Source of the DNA: Halichondria panicea
Lineage: Eukaryota; Porifera; Demospongiae; Suberitida; Halichondriidae
Assembly (NCBI RefSeq): GCF_963675165.1
Contig: NC_087380.1
Coordinates: 1,851,803 to 1,915,802 of the forward strand
Length of the DNA: 64,000 nucleotides
Direction of reading: 5' to 3'
The translations under genes were made by a program, and so were the position numbers. Shown here in pieces: positions 11,223 through 24,500 of this stretch. A model generated the notes under the pieces. The model was not told the DNA's origin, searched no databases, and saw only the letters and a program-made list of their open reading frames with translations. How positions within the stretch are numbered: position 1 is the first letter of the stretch; each line of letters starts with the position of its first letter.

Positions 11223-14200
11223 TTAGAATGCTATCCACGGTGACGACGAGTTGGAGTTATCATCGCCTGGTTCTTTGTGGATAGAATCTGTCTCTGCAGT
11301 GTCCACACTAAGCGCTTTGAAACTATGTTTCTCCTTGTACAAATCGTTTAGAGACGGTCTTTTGGGTTGTAGTTTTGGCTGTGTGGTCTTAGGAGTTTCG
11401 TTAGTGGTAACAGGAGGTGCTTGTGGTTCTTCAATCTTCTTGCTTGTGTCTTTGCTCGGACTTAGTGCTAACGGAAGTAGCTCTGCAAATGGATCCGGTC
11501 CATTTATCACTGCCCTAGGGGGTGGGGCGGGGGGAGAGGCTGGGTGCTGAGCGTAACCGTTCATGCCTGGTGTTTGGGGTGTACTCGAGTGAATAGCATA
11601 TGGGGGTGAGCTAAATTCTCCGGCAAAGGGATTCAACGACATGTCTACAGCTTGATCGCTCATGAAGGAGTTTGTTTGCGGTGGAGAGTAGATTCCAGAG
11701 TCCATTTGGGGAGGATGTGCACGCATTACTGGTGGTTCTTGTACCGGGAGTTGATACATTGCCTGTGCATTGTCTTGTTGAAACATGTCCCCCTGTCCGT
11801 AGCCTTGAGCCGGGAAGGATTGCTGTTGCTGTGGAGCTACAGCGGGAGGAAAGGCTGCTTGCTGCTGATAGTTGTTACCACCCCAGCCTGGATCTACTGG
11901 AAAACTTTGTTGAGCTGGATCGATATATCCCAAGCTTTGATTACCAGGGAAATGAGAAGCCATTTCAGGCTGTACAGGTCCTGCTTGAAAAATAGCAGCC
12001 GGGGACTGAAGGTCACTCACACCCCAATTCAAATCAACAGGAAAGTTAGGAGGCTGTGCCCCAATGGCCTGAGTGGCAGTAAATGCAGTAGCATTAGGAG
12101 CTGGTGCTTCTGGTTGAAAAACACTGTTTGTGGTCTGTAGAGAGAATAAATCCGAGTTTATGCTATTGCTTGGACTTTGGAACGAACTTTGCTGTGGTAC
12201 CGTTGTATTGGTAACAGAGTCGCTAACTTTGCCACGAGATCGAGAGCGTGGATTTGAAGGGGGGCCTGCCAACAGCGGTCCTGGCTTAGCTGGTGCTGCT
12301 GTAGCAGTGGGTACATTCGCTGGTGGTTGGAAAAAATCTGCTTCAAACAATGTAGCTGATTCCAGTGTGGGAGCTGTGCTGGGAGCCAAAGGTGATGAAG
12401 TGTACGGGTCTTTCGGCAGCTCTGAGAAGACTGACTCAAATGGCACTGGGGTTGCTTGCACTTGTGATGGGGCTACACTTGAACTGATGGACGACTTAAC
12501 ATTTGAGGGAGGGGACAGTACGGGTGCTTCAAGTATCGGAGTTGATGTGGGCATAGGTATTGAAAGTTCGGAGAAACTTGCAGCATCAAATGAACTCGCT
12601 GTAATTGACAACGCAGAAACGTTGGAACCAGAGGATCTGCTTGATGGCCGCTGTCTTGAGGGAGGTGGGGGTGGGAGTGACCGCTCTCTTGGGGGAGGCG
12701 GGGGTGGCTGCTCTCTTGGAAGAGGTGGGGGAGGTAGTTCTGGTGGTGGACCAGAGGTGGCGGGCACTGGAGATTCGGAAAAGTTTGACTCGAATAAAAC
12801 TGCAGACAAAGGAGTTTCAGTGGTTGCAAAATTTGATCCAAAGTCATTGTTGCCCACAAATGTTGTTCCTGATGCGTTAGCGGTGGACGTTGTGATACTA
12901 CTGAACGGGTCTTCTGTTGATGGTGTCACAGTTGCAGTACTTGCGGAGTTTGCTGTAAACAGGTCAGATTCCGCTGTTGGAAAAGTAGGTGGAGCAATTT
13001 GGGTGGAGCCAGTAATAATAGGACTGCCGAAAGGATCTTCGAATGCTGCCAATTGTGATGGTTGACTATTGTTCACAGACGATGAAGAAGCTGATGTTGT
13101 AACGGGGCTTGAGAATGGGTCAGTTTGAGCTGGTTGTGGGGTCTCAGCAAATGAAGCGAAAATATCAACGTTTCCCGAGTTTTCTTGGTTTACAGGAGTC
13201 GTGTTGGATAAGCCGAAGGACGTTTGGAAGAAATTATCGGCAAAAGGATCTTCGTTAAATCCAGGTGAAAAGCTCACTTGTCCATCGAACGAATTTCCAG
13301 CATTGGAGTTCATATCAACACCAACCTCCTACAGAAAATAAATGCATAAATCCTCAACTAACAGAAAATTATAATTATACTTTGTACATAATTATACTAC
13401 ATGTATGTACATGGAAATGTAGCTCTTTTGTATTGTACGATAATTTATTCATGTAGATAATTTACCTGTGCCAAACTCTGCAATTCTCCTTCCAATGATC
13501 TCCACTCTCCCCACACGTCTGCCGTGCCCTATACAAAGCAATGAATAGTATCAATTAAATATCAATAATAATGCTCTTAGATAGAGACAGTGCCAAACAA
13601 GGAATGGGAGGAATGCTTTGATGGACATTCATTGAAAAGCTTGTGAACACGACGTATGAATGTCATCAACAATAGTAAAAGTATTCCAGTGAATGTACTT
13701 ACACAGCAAGCACATCTGTGCTAACTATATACATACATAAAACTTAGCGTATACAATCACCACAAAATTACCCACCTGTGTTGGTAGAGCAGACTCCACC
13801 CCAGTTGCTCCTGCTCCCTCAGTGTTAGCAGGTGACTGTGGCTGTGTAGAAGGTTGAACCGACTGAGCTGGCTGGGTTGCTGTTGGCCAAGCTTGTGCAG
13901 TAGGTTGTGAAGTAGCTTGAATCGACTGAGCTGGCTGGGTTGCTGTTGGCCAAGCTTGTGCAGTAGGTTGTGCAGTAGCTTGAATCGACTGAGCTGGCTG
14001 GGTTGCTGTTGGCCAAGCTTGTGCAGTAGGTTGTGCAGTAGCTTGAATCGACTGAGCTGGCTGGGTTGCTGTTGGCCAAGCTTGTGCAGTAGGTTGTGAA
14101 GTAGCTTGAATCGACTGAGCTGGCTGGGTTGCTGTTGGCCAAGCTTGTGCAGTAGGTTGTGCAGTAGCTTGAGCTGGTGAGGTAGTTATCTGCTCTTGGC

Positions 14201-16519
14201 TAGCCTGTCGTACTGATCCTCTTGGTCTAGGCACTGGACGAGAGCCAGGGGGTGGTCCAAGGCTGGGAAGAGAGGGTGTGGTTTGCTGACGAGCCGTGGG
14301 TTGAGGCCTGCTCCTGCCACTGGCTGTGGGTGAAGATTTAGGTGGAGGTGCAAGAACCACTGGTGCTGCTTGCACGCCCTCTGGTTTCTAGAGACAAAAT
14401 AATAGCATTATGTTATGAACATTATTTAATATTATACACAGAAACTATAAATGTACATGCAGGGGTATTATACCGAGCAGGATGCTTTAGTGATTCAATA
14501 TACTCTGCATGGTATCACATACCCGGTATTTGTCATTATTCTTGTGTGATATGGCAGCCTTGTATGAGGGAGGGGGAGCGGGTATCCCAAAACCAAGGAG
14601 GACGGGTGGATCTTCAGGTGGAGGACTCTCACTCTCATCCTTGGATTCTGTAATAGATATAGTTGAGAATGAGTGTGGTATTTCAAACAGCAGCTACATG
14701 ATACTGCTCGATTACACAAGTGCCCACCTACAAAATAACTAAAAGTTGGGTAATTGACAGGTGAAGGATTCTCTACATTATAGTATAGCTAGTTGAGTGT
14801 ATACCTTTACGGCCTGGCTGACTAGAGGTGCTGTCCTGCCTGCTGGCAGATCCCTGAGCAGCCTGAGTTTTCTGTCTCTTGGCTTGCATGATCTTATGGA
14901 CGAGTTGGAACACCTCGTTCAACGATCGAACAAAATTCACTGACTGCAAATCAACAAGCAGAAAGTACAACTATAAAATCACACACATGTAGCCTTCTAT
15001 GCAGTACAGTAAACTCCTCCACACGCATTATTATAGTACAGCTAGATCTCCTACGATTCAATCTGATTCAGTTTATAGATGTAGGGATAATTACGAGGTG
15101 GACTGAAACAATCTGTGAGACCTACCACTTTCTGCTCAGCCTGGTAGCAGTAGAGCTTGTATCCTACTGAGTCAGGCCTCTCAAATTGTACGATAATCGC
15201 AAACACTGAGTAGTCTTGGTGATCATGACACACAAACTTGACCTTCCTGATCGGCACAGAGAGGGATATGGCCTACAGATAGAATAAGTACGTGTTATGA
15301 TGCTCAACAATTTTGGCTACAATACTTATAATGGGGCTGATAATTATAGTTGCAATGACTAGTACATGGGCGAGGCGACTAATACATAGTCATGACAACG
15401 CTGCCGTACATGCCAATCATGTGCATCCTCAGTACTGTCACAATAACCTATTATCATCTCCAACACTGCAAGCTAATGACTATAGGCCTAAACAACCGGT
15501 AGACCAGAAATGATGATACCGTATATATATAGTGGGTTTTTATCGTATGATCTAAATCCGAAAATTAAAACAGACAACGGAGAAATTATTAACGGTACAA
15601 TAGGTTCTACGTCATACAATGCATGGATATTTAGAATACAAAATATTAAACTTGGTGGCTCATACGAACATTTTCACCGACGAAAATTACCCGCTATACT
15701 ACATGTAGGTAATTAATGGTTCAAAAACTAACCTTAACTTTCTCATCATAGACAGTTAGTTCCCTGAGTTGTATAGTGATGGTTGCCTTGACTTTGTTCT
15801 TCAGTCGAGAGCTGTCTTGTCTCAGTTTCCTGATAATCTCCTTGGCTGCCGGATCACCTGGTCTAAACTCGTACATCTCCTGGTTGCCAAGACACTGAAA
15901 CCAAAAATGTAGGTACAATATTAACAACTGTTCAAAATAACAACGTCATACGCACAGTAATAACTGTGCAGTGTTTTCTAAGTTGGTCACGGTTTATAAT
16001 AAGTCTTAGTCTTTTTCCTAGAATCAGTAATTGAATGCAATCGATACAGCGGGTCACTGAGTTTACAATCACATCTATATCTTGAGTATGTAGTCTTCTA
16101 TGGGTCATTGTACACTAAGAGCATGTCTTTGAATTCTCAAAGCACCAATTGTTCACGTTCTAGTTCATTGAATGCTATTAACAGTTAAGCACCTTTTTTA
16201 TATAACACAAAACCAGTGGGAGTGAAAGATGACTAAAATAACTTCACTTCTTTGACAGTGACAACAGAGGTAGCGAGTGCTTACCTTCACTTTAAACTTC
16301 TTCCCAGTGGTGTACTGGGCAATCATTTCCCTACTGTTCCTACCTGTAAAGATAAAATCTGCAGTAATTTGGGGGCGGGGCTCGTCGCTTCTTGTAGTTT
16401 TGCTTGTAAGTTTACAGAATGTTTACAAGCTCCTATAAGATTGTTTAGAGATGCTTACTTTGTGCTGGGGAACCACTAGAGCCGCTTGCTTGCCCCGATG
16501 ATCGAGTCCTGCTCGCCAT
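11223..16519 (-). CDS. PTB-domain endocytic-adaptor-like protein (Dab/Numb-type layout)
   Basis: Nine exons: 16519-16459, 16343-16285, 15894-15733, 15272-15126, 14943-14805, 14647-14523, 14387-13776, 13528-13466, 13328-11223. They total 3,474 nt, 1,157 aa. Residues about 20-190 form a PTB/PID-like domain: 'REMIAQYTTGKKFKVK' start, 'ITIQLRELTVYDEKVK' and 'VPIRKVKFVCHD' strands, and a closing helix 'NFVRSLNEVFQLVHKIMQ'. Then come a Pro-rich linker, five 21-residue repeats, a short helix and a 700-residue disordered C-terminus. That region holds several DPF motifs (EDPFADNF, EDPFGSP, PDPFAELL), one NPF (SLNPFAGEF), poly-Pro and Gln-rich stretches. DPF binds AP2 ears and NPF binds EH domains in known clathrin adaptors; PTB domains bind NPxY tails. 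Exact orthology (Dab, Numb, other) is not decided. Confidence 0.8.
13856..14170 (-). repeat. 63-bp coding minisatellite, five exact-length units
   Basis: Unit starts are at 13856, 13919, 13982, 14045 and 14108 and are nearly identical. They encode a 21-residue Gln/Ala/Pro/Thr repeat containing 'TAQAWPTATQPA' in the linker of the PTB protein. The frame is conserved. Confidence 0.95.
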
Positions 16520-16820
16520 TGCGCAGCTTTTAGACTTGACTTTTAGAAACTCAAAAGGGAGAAAGCTAGACTACTACTTCACGTGCAGTAGGTGGAGCGA
16601 CAGCATCCAGAACTAAGAAGCTGTCACGTGTTATTTTAATGTAGGAAATCAAAAACAAGGCAAGGCAATGAGGGCAGCAAGGAACTAAGCTTATAGCTGC
16701 TTCAAACAACCTATAAAGCCTACTCTGAAGTGTTGGATCTATCAATAAAGCTCCACTGATTTTGTAGAGGAAGCTCTTTGGAGGTGCAAAGGGTCAAACC
16801 CTGCTCAATATTGTCCTGGA
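16520..16820. promoter_or_regulatory. Shared bidirectional promoter region (PTB adaptor / p85)
   Basis: Only 301 bp separate the start codons of the two divergent genes. It contains two CACGTG E-boxes (16580-16585 and 16625-16630). No TATA-like element stands out at a usual distance. Promoter function is inferred from geometry. Confidence 0.5.
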
Positions 16821-19800
16821 ATGTCTGATCTCTCCTCCACCGTTAGCCCCCGGGGCCATGGCCCTCCAGGTGAGCTACCTATAATGTTGAGGTTATGAGC
16901 AGCTAGCATATGCATGGATATTGATAATCGTGTCTTTAGTAGACGTGTGGGAAGCTCACTAGTATTTCACTCAGCTCTACATGTTTTGCTGTCGCTATGT
17001 AAACAACCTGTTAGTATAATTTTAGTTGTGTGCTGTCTTGGTACATAATAGACGCTTGTTGAGTGTATGCTGTCACTTTCTGTCGCATTCCATTATAATT
17101 CTTGTGGTTGAAGCTTCTGCCCGCTAACGAGCAATTAAAAGGTGTTGTGTTTCTCTCTCATTGACAGTGTACAGTCCATACATTGTAATACGGTACAATC
17201 TGTCACTAGACTCACATAATTATAGGACTTTCATTGCTTTGTGGATTACCTTTTAGGCATTGTAACTTCCTCTATAGCTATGTCAGTGTGTGATATATGT
17301 TACTACTATCATTGTGGTGCTTGTATGGTCCCATCTCTGCACCCCCACTACAGTGACCCCTCCTCCTCTGTTTCTGTACTTAATACGTGACTTCCGTCAA
17401 TTTTAATGCTTACCAGTTCGTGAACCCTGTACACGATTAGATTAATCTATTGATAGCGGTTTGTGTGTTCCTATCGCGATTATCTGTACATAATGCAATG
17501 ACAGCTAACTTGTTACATGTATCACCGATTTGTGCAAGCATTGTGTTTTCATTAGTATTATAAATAATGTCCTCCTTGCAATAACTGCCAGGTCCACATG
17601 TGAATAATTATCAATTGGCTTGAAGTTGAAAGTGTATTTTTTCAGTGTGTTTTATCATCCCAATGGGAAAATTGATTACTGAGTGTTTTGTTAGGGAGAT
17701 GTGTTACTCATTGACCGTGTTGATCTTAGCAACTGAATACAAGCACAGATGTAAACACCTCACCGTGATGATGTAACTTCACACCACCTTACTTTCAATG
17801 ACTCACACTGTTTGCTGCCTTGCATATACATAGTAACATGCCTTGTTTTAGAATTATCTCACAATGTGGCAGGGAGTATTAAAGTACAACTCACACTAGG
17901 AACTATTATATCATTACTTTAGACCCTGCTTGAGTAGCTTCTCGTCCTGGTGAGTTCATTTTTATATCCTGGCTGGGTTATATCCTGACTGGGAAACCTG
18001 GTGTCTTATCTAGGTAATCATGAATGTACTGTAGGTGTCATACATGTACAGCTGCTTGGAAAGCAATCAAATTGCCTGTAGTGTACTGTACAGAGTTACC
18101 TCTCTATCAGTGTGCTCTCACTATCAGTGTGCTCTCACTATCAGTGTGCTCTCTATCAGTATGCTCCTCTATCAGTGTGCTCTCTCTGTCAGTGTGCTCT
18201 CTCTATCAGTGTGCTCTCTCTATCAGTGTGCTCCTCTATCAGTGTGCTCTCTCTATCAGTATGCTCCTCTATCAATATGCTCTCTCTATCAGTGTGCCCT
18301 ATCTATCAGTGTGCTCTCTCTATCAGTGTGCTCTCTCTATCAGTATGCTCCTCTATCAGTGTGCTCTCTCTATCAGTATGCTCCTCTATCAGTGTGCTCT
18401 CTCTATCAGTATGCTCCCCTATCAGTGTGTGTGTTTATTGTTGTCCTTATTGAGACCATTTCAGTATCTACAAAGCTTTGCCTATCTCTCAAGTGAAGCA
18501 CTAGTAGAGAGTTAGTGTGAGGTGTGGTGTGTGTGTGAGGTGTTAGCTGGTGTGTGTGAGGTGTTAGCTGGTGTGTGTGAGGTGTTAGCTGGTGTAGAGG
18601 TGTTAGCTGGTGTGTGTGAGGTGTGTTGTGTGGTGTTGAGTATGTAACAACTACTTAATTCATGTGCAAACACTTGCCATTGTTAGCATATTGTCACAAA
18701 TTCCATTCACTAATTGTTCCTCACACCACACACACACACACTCACCACCCACACACACACTCACACTCAAGTTTGATACATGTATTCACTATTCGAGCTC
18801 TAAGGACTTTAGGAAAAATATTGAATCCATAGCAATTCTTTCCATGCTGTTTTTATTAGTCATAATTCGTAGCTACTCTTGTTTCTAACTATGGTAGTGT
18901 TTGACTGTTATTGTTTCCCTACCTGTAGCCCCACCCCCTCGTCATCCCGGCCTGTCGCTAAGCAGCTGCCCACCCCTCCCCCCTCGAGTGGCCCCTCGTA
19001 GAGCCTCGGACGTCCCCACTCCACCACGACTGTCCTCCAACAGACCAGGTGAGGGTGACCTCTAGTGTGGGTGGTATCCATCAGGGGGTCAGCTTACAGT
19101 CGAATATTTGTCACTTACTGTGGATAAGAAAACAGTGTATTTGCACTACACATGGACCTGTACTATTGTTAGGTGTAGAATTACAAACATTTGGAGTATG
19201 ATTACCATAACAGCATGTGTGTGTGTGTAGTAGGTACTGTAGTGACCTTGGGCAGACTAACAACTAGCAGTGGCTGTAATGTAGAGGTGGTCTGCTAACA
19301 CAGGTTGAAGCATATAGTATGCTAGGCTTCTTAACACGGCTGTATGTATTATAGAGGATGTCGTAATTATGTATGTGGGGTGGCCTCGATCGCTCTTCAT
19401 TTTCAGTGTTGATTTTCCTATGTAATATAGCAAGAATTATTGGTGTACTAGTACTACCTGTACTAGTAGTGGTGTGTGTGTTACTAGGCATACTATCATC
19501 ACTACATCTTGTGGTCATGAGGAGGAGTGCTACCACACTGCCAAGTTGGCACACTTGCTCGGGAAATTAACACTGATTGATGTTGTATCTTAGGTTGATA
19601 CTCTGCAAGTATGCTTGGGAAGAGGCATGAACTAGAAACCAAGATTTCTGTATATAATTACCGTATTACTAGAATATTTTGCGAGTGAAAAACCTTTGTG
19701 AGTGATTTGCAAATCAGTAGAAAAAGTGACCCTTTGCGATCTAACTACTGTGTTCTGGCAAGGTGTGTATTTACCAGTACTAATTTAGGTTTTACGATTT

Positions 19801-21547
19801 TATTGTTGCAAATTGATCAATTCAACCCTCACAAAGTTCGCATATGTAGAACATTCTAGTAATACGGTATACCAAGCTTCTTAATACAATGGAATGTACA
19901 CTGTATGCAATAGCCGTCATTCTGTTTTCTTGGTAAAATCATTTTCTCTCTGTACATGTGCCAGTTCTCCTAATGATAATTATAACCCCCACCTCCTCCT
20001 CACACACCCACACACACACACAGTGATAAGTCGAGCTCTGACAGTGGACGATGAGATTGGCTATGGTCATCACAATAGGAACTCTCCGATGACTCCACCA
20101 CACCCCTCTATGGGAGGATCTGCCCCGCCCACTCCCAGTCGCCCCATGGCCACTCCTCGCAAGACGAGTATCGGCACACCCTTCGCTAGAGGGTCATTGT
20201 CTGGCCCAGTAGTGCATCCGGAACAGTGAGTGTAGAGTGTGTGTGCGGGGGGGGGTGTGGGTGGGTGAGGGGGGGTGTGGAGTGCCATTGCTCTCTCAAA
20301 AGAATTTTTTTAGTTTCCAAAGGCCAAATTTTGTTTTATTTTGAGCGAGTGTACTGGTAATTAAGTGTGTGTCCTGAATGATTGTGGCACAAGACACTAT
20401 TTGATAGTAGTCCAACAATGGAATCACTATAATTATGTAGCTATATAAGTCGATTTGTATGCCTCCATTTTTACCATGAATCTGTCTGTCATAGGGTGAC
20501 CAAAGAATAGACAAATTTCTCTCTATCGTTACATGTACAGCATGTGTAGTATACACGTAGTAGACTGAGTAGATATTCAGTTGACTGAGTTCTTTATTCA
20601 TTTTCAGGGATATGTACGTGACTACGGATCAGTTTGCCCCCAACTCGTACCACCCCACCCCCTCCCCCTCTGTGGGGGGTGTGCAGGCCGCACCCATGCA
20701 GACACAGGACTGGTACTGGCCAGACATCTCTAAGTGAGTCTGTGCTTCACTATTAAGTTTATCAAGTTTGTATACCTTTAGTTTTGGCCACCATGTTATA
20801 GCCTCTAGACTTTTATGCCATGCTGGTTTGTGTGTATGCTGAGTGTGTGTTTGTTATAGAACAACTATTATATCCCCTCACACACACATACACAAACACT
20901 GTGTAAACACTGCCTTGCATGTATATAATTACTGTATCATTAAGGCAGACTTTCACATACATACAACGTGTACATACATACACACACACTGTATCGAGTA
21001 TAGTAGCTGCATGTATCATTGAGCCCCACACACACACACACACACACACTTCCACCCCCCACACACACACTTCCACCCCCCACACACACTTCCACCCCCA
21101 CACACGCACACTTTTACTTCCACACGCACACACTTCCACCCACCCCACCCCCCCCACAGAGAGGAGGTGACGGAGATCATGAAGGACATGCCTGACGGAG
21201 CCTTCCTGGTACGAGACGCTGCACGGGTACCTGGCTACTACACTCTCACACTACGCAAGAGCGGCGTGAATAGACTCATCAGAATCATGCACCGTGACGG
21301 TCACTATGGTTTCGCCGAGCCCCTAGAGTTCCCGTCAGTCATGGCACTCATAGACTACTATCGCACGCACACGCTCGCCCCGTATAGTCCAAAGTTGGAT
21401 ATTACTCTGGGGATTGCTGTGTCTAAGGACGTGTGGTTACAGGCGAAGATGCCAGACGTGGGGGAGAACGGTGGGAGAGAGGTGAGTGTTGTGTGTGTGT
21501 GTGTGTGTGTGTGTGTAGGGGGCGTAGGGGAAGACGGCGGGAGAGAG

Positions 21548-21581
<34 letters not shown>

Positions 21582-24500
21582 GGGGCGTAGGGGAAGACGG
21601 CGGGAGAGAGGTCTGTGTGTGTGTGTGTGTGTGGGTGTGTGGGTGGGTGTGGGTTGAATACTGACAATCTGTCGCAATTGTTTCAGATCATTTTCAGCCT
21701 CTTACAATGTACATGGAGCATTCAGTTTTTGGTAGAAAGCTTGTCGACAGTAGTACTAGGCTGCATTTATAGGCGACAAACAAGAATTTAGTGACTTCAC
21801 CCATACCTCCCCCCTCCCTGACCCCTTTAGTCTGAGGTGACGGTTGAGAGGATGATGGAGACATTGCGTAACCTGGAGATAGAGTTGAAGGAGATGAGTA
21901 CAAAGTACAACTCACTCAAGCAGCAGTTCGAGGCGACCAATGAGGTCAGTTACACATCACCATGGTTATGGGAGTACCGAATAATGATCCCTTACTAGTT
22001 GTAGAACTCGAAAATTGTACATTTTATGATAATTTTTTTTTTGTTTAGTTTATAACTAGATACGGTTGACCTTAGATACATGTGCTACTGCATGTTGTTT
22101 TCTTAATTCGATTTTCGTGTGTTGCAATTTCCTTGAGTTGGTAGATCAACAGAAGCCTTTCCATGGCGACCCGCTTGTGCTTCAACTAAACACACTAGTA
22201 CTTGTGTGGGTTGAGAGGTTGTTTCTGTGACATTCTTGGTTTGCTAATTCCATGAGCAAGTCTTCCCTTGATATTAGGCTACCCTCGTTGATAGCTTGAC
22301 CTTTACTTTGGTTGGGCAGTAAGTATACGGTATTTATGCTTTTCCTTTTACCAGGAGTCCTGCTTTTACTAATAGCTAGCCAGTATCTCTGACTTTCTTT
22401 ATACATGTAATTGCATGTCTTATGGCGAGTATTTTTTCACTCCACCCCTCCCACCCACCCACACATACACAGGAGATCCGCAACATGCGTATCGACATTG
22501 CTGCTCAGAAAGAGATCATCACGATCATGGAGGATGGGCTACAGGAGCATGAGAGACACCACGCACAGTGCAGCCAGACACAGAAAGCATCGTGAGTCAG
22601 AGTCTGCATGGCTGCTTGTGGGAGCAAAACAATTGTTTACTTTGAGTGCCCATAACTTGAGTCTAGAGTGTCCAATTTCAAAACAAAAACATTCATTTTG
22701 TAGCTCTCAGGGAGCTCAATGATGCGTTTAAAATTATCCTTTCACTACAGAAAATGTTTCTGAGATAATTAAATACTTGTGGCTAATAATAAATTATTAT
22801 ATAGACTTGTATCTTCTCCTCCTCTAATCTTTATCTCTGTACCACACATTTGACAGGTTATTAGCGAATTTTGACCTCCTCCGCCGACGTTACCGTATCC
22901 AGAGAGACAGTCACGATGATCTCAACCAGAGGCTACGCCGCTCGGAGCTCACCAAGAACTATCTGGACATGGAGCTCAACAACCTCAAGCCTAGCCTCAA
23001 GAGATCACAGGCCGAAAAGGGCACGATACTCAGGTGGGTGTGTCACTCTGTGTGGGGTATGAGGGGGCGGTTGTGTCACTCTGTGGGAGGTATGAGGGGG
23101 CAGCTTTCCAGGGCACCCTTCAGGGGCGGGCCTAGAAATATAGAAAAGAAGCAAGACAATCCCACTTGAAACCCGAAATTTCACAGGGTGCATGGTAGGA
23201 GTTAGTTGGATGTGTTCAATAAGTTACAATCTATGAATATACGTCATGTATCTCATCCCATCCCCTCCCCTTGTAGGTTTCTCCAGCAGCGTGGTTGGCG
23301 TAACGATGAGATCAATGCTCGTATTGAGCGTATTGAGGCTGACTCTAGTGGAGTGGAGGAGGACGAGGGACTCTACGCCACCTACGCCATGCTGCACACC
23401 TATCGCAATGAGTGAGTGGGGGAGGAGGGACTGGGTACAGTGTACAACTGGTTATCTCGAAGCCTTAAAATTATTGATTAGTGGAAACAGGCTCTCGTGT
23501 TTATAGGGGAGGTGGGTATTTGTAGGTAAGACATTGATTTTATTGCTATTCACTAATTATTTCCCATATTTACGCGATCAGAGGCTAAATGTTTCATTTT
23601 GCTGGCAGAGGAGGCTGCAATTCGAGAGAGGTGTTTATTAGGCCTACTGGCACCCCAGCAAATTCAGTTATTTTCACCTGAACTCTAAACTCTGCCATGA
23701 GAAAGTCTTACTAAAGTACTAACAAGCTGCTATTTACCACGGAGTGATAGATACCAGTCAATGTTGCCACGTGCAGCAGATAGGGTCAAAGTTCACTACT
23801 AATTGAGAGCGTCTTCTATTGCACTAAAAATGGGCTGTAAGGAGGCTACTATTTGAGTGCGGCCTTTATACAAGAGCGGCCACTAATCAAGAAAATACGG
23901 AATGCTAGTGCTGTTTTTGCTCCATCACTTTTTGACTTTTACATAATATGTGTGTTTCACTTCACCTCCAGGTCCGACTACCAGCGGATATCCCAGGAGC
24001 TGAGAGAGCGTGGTGGGAAGAGACCACCCCCTCTGAGAGAGGACGACCCTCGGAGAGTGGGAGGGGCCAGACCAGAGACCACCATCACTACCCCACCGGT
24101 AGGAGCAATGAGAAGAATTTGTATGTAACTTTGTCCTTCCTAGGAACTTAACTAACATACATAATAACAACCTTTTTCACCTCACTTGAAATGTACATTT
24201 TAAAAACAAAAAAAGAATGTACCACTAATTGACCTCAGGTATGTGTACATATAGTAATGGTCAGAGCTGGGCATGCTCACAGTAAATGAATGATTGCAAG
24301 TAATAATGGGGGAACCTGGCTGTACAAAATCCTATAATCATTTGTATCTGAGGTGGAGAATGGTATGGCAAAAGCTTGTCAATTGCTGTACCATCGGGAA
24401 GCAGCAGATAGATTGTTTGTTGCTGAAGCTACTACATGTTTGGCCCGAGGGTTGTTGATAGATTTCAATTCACTGGAGATGTGTCGCTGCTTATAAAGCC

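Noticed and set aside
12130-13065. 311-aa plus-strand ORF
   Set aside because: Antisense shadow of the large last exon of the PTB adaptor, whose frame is supported by splicing and motifs.
18024-18515. 163-aa Ser/Leu/Cys-rich ORF
   Set aside because: It is a by-product of the 17-bp minisatellite; all three frames are open and it lies inside p85 intron 1.
20919-21677. His/Thr and Cys/Val repeat ORFs around p85 exon 5
   Set aside because: Products of CA/GT microsatellites flanking the exon.
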